A stretch of DNA of 45,656 bases from Bifiguratus adelaidae (lineage: Eukaryota > Mucoromycota > Endogonomycetes > Endogonales): positions 1 through 45,656 of the forward strand of contig MVBO01000118.1 of NCBI GenBank assembly GCA_002261195.1, in the 5' to 3' direction. The notes beneath the pieces were generated by a model. The model saw only the letters and a program-made list of their open reading frames with translations. It had not been told where the DNA came from and ran no database searches. The translations under genes and the position numbers were made by a program. Position 1 is the stretch's first letter. Every line of letters starts with the position of its first letter. Shown one piece after another: positions 45,384 to 45,656 of the stretch.

Positions 45384-45656
45384 TTAGGTTTTATCAAAGA
45401 GATGTTGGAATTGATACAGGATGCTTTCGTTGCCCCAGGAGGTCCATCCAGGATAGAGTGATCGAGCAAACAAGTCTATACATTTGGGGTCATTGATAGT
45501 GTATTTCGACAGAATGTCTGAAAGATGTGAGATTGGACATGGGTGGAGGCATTCACGTTTACCTTGAAGGGGTGGCTTTCTGGAATGGTAATGGCTAGGC
45601 ACGCTCACAATGTATTTTTCAATCGCTTCGCAAGAGTGGTTCAGAGGAACCCCAAT
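45384..45656 (-). CDS. METTL4: METTL4-like MT-A70 methyltransferase, 3' end only
   Basis: Two exons are visible, 45656-45563 (open to the window edge) and 45517-45384, joined across a 45-nt intron with a GTAAAC donor. The about 75 encoded residues match the C-terminus of METTL4-type enzymes: VPSHYHSRKPPLQ, then CIDLFARSLYPGWTSWGNE. The family consensus there is SVP..LHS.KPPL and LELFAR...PGWTSWGNE. The DPPW catalytic motif lies outside the window. METTL4 proteins methylate adenine N6 in U2 snRNA and, as reported in some species, in DNA. The related METTL3/METTL14 have FAR but not this GWTSWGNE version. CCH1 follows on the same strand 122 bp downstream. Confidence 0.85.
   Translation of the reverse strand: MGVPLNHSCEAIEKYIVSVPSHYHSRKPPLQGKRECLHPCPISHLSDILSKYTINDPKCIDLFARSLYPGWTSWGNESILYQFQHLFDKT

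Overview
The window is nuclear DNA of a fungus, read here as 24 protein-coding genes packed on both strands. A P-type plasma-membrane proton pump (PMA1), a four-repeat Cch1-type calcium channel, an alternative NADH dehydrogenase and an Irc21-like cytochrome b5 point to Fungi. A topoisomerase III of the beta type with an RGG tail, a METTL4-type MT-A70 methyltransferase and NDUFAF2 make an early-diverging lineage (Mucoromycota or nearby) more likely than an ascomycete or basidiomycete yeast. That placement is inference. Nearly every gene carries short introns, mostly 43 to 80 nt, with GT..AG ends and often a CTAAC/TTAAC-like branch site. I placed exon borders by splice consensus plus reading-frame phase, and all spliced totals close in frame.

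Layout, left to right. 1-4.3 kb: a GT2-like glycosyltransferase and an external-type NADH dehydrogenase with EF hands, both on the minus strand. 4.5-10.4 kb: small cytochrome b5 protein, HAD dehalogenase-like hydrolase, then the divergent pair YTM1 (ribosome assembly) and mitochondrial prolyl-tRNA synthetase. 10.9-16.2 kb: a secretory block with an unrecognised cysteine-containing secreted repeat protein, two tandem secreted PHB-depolymerase/CE1-type esterases, and a membrane-anchored PC-esterase/SGNH protein. 16.2-17.9 kb: the largest gene-free stretch, holding two adjacent hairpins. 17.9-24.6 kb: START-domain lipid-transfer protein, topoisomerase III beta, ribulose-phosphate 3-epimerase, and an O-fucosyltransferase-like protein. 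24.7-30.4 kb: an ApaH-like/Ppn2-type phosphatase, Ran GTPase, a 14-3-3 protein, a mitochondrial-carrier-like protein, and complex I assembly factor NDUFAF2. 30.4-34.1 kb: a 12-exon KH-domain protein head-to-head with nicotinamide riboside kinase. 34.8-45.3 kb: PMA1 and, convergent with it, the 14-exon calcium channel CCH1. The right edge cuts a METTL4-like methyltransferase.

Most genes are housekeeping functions and do not form one pathway. The closest functional groupings are the secretory block at 10.9-16.2 kb and the PMA1/CCH1 pair of plasma-membrane ion transporters. Two divergent pairs have start codons only 29 bp (TOP3B/RPE1) and 20 bp (KH gene/NRK1) apart. TOP3B and RPE1 each contain a 13-nt internal microexon. 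Two introns, in the KH gene and in CCH1, appear to use GC donors. I see no transposon, viral remnant, tRNA, rRNA or CRISPR array.
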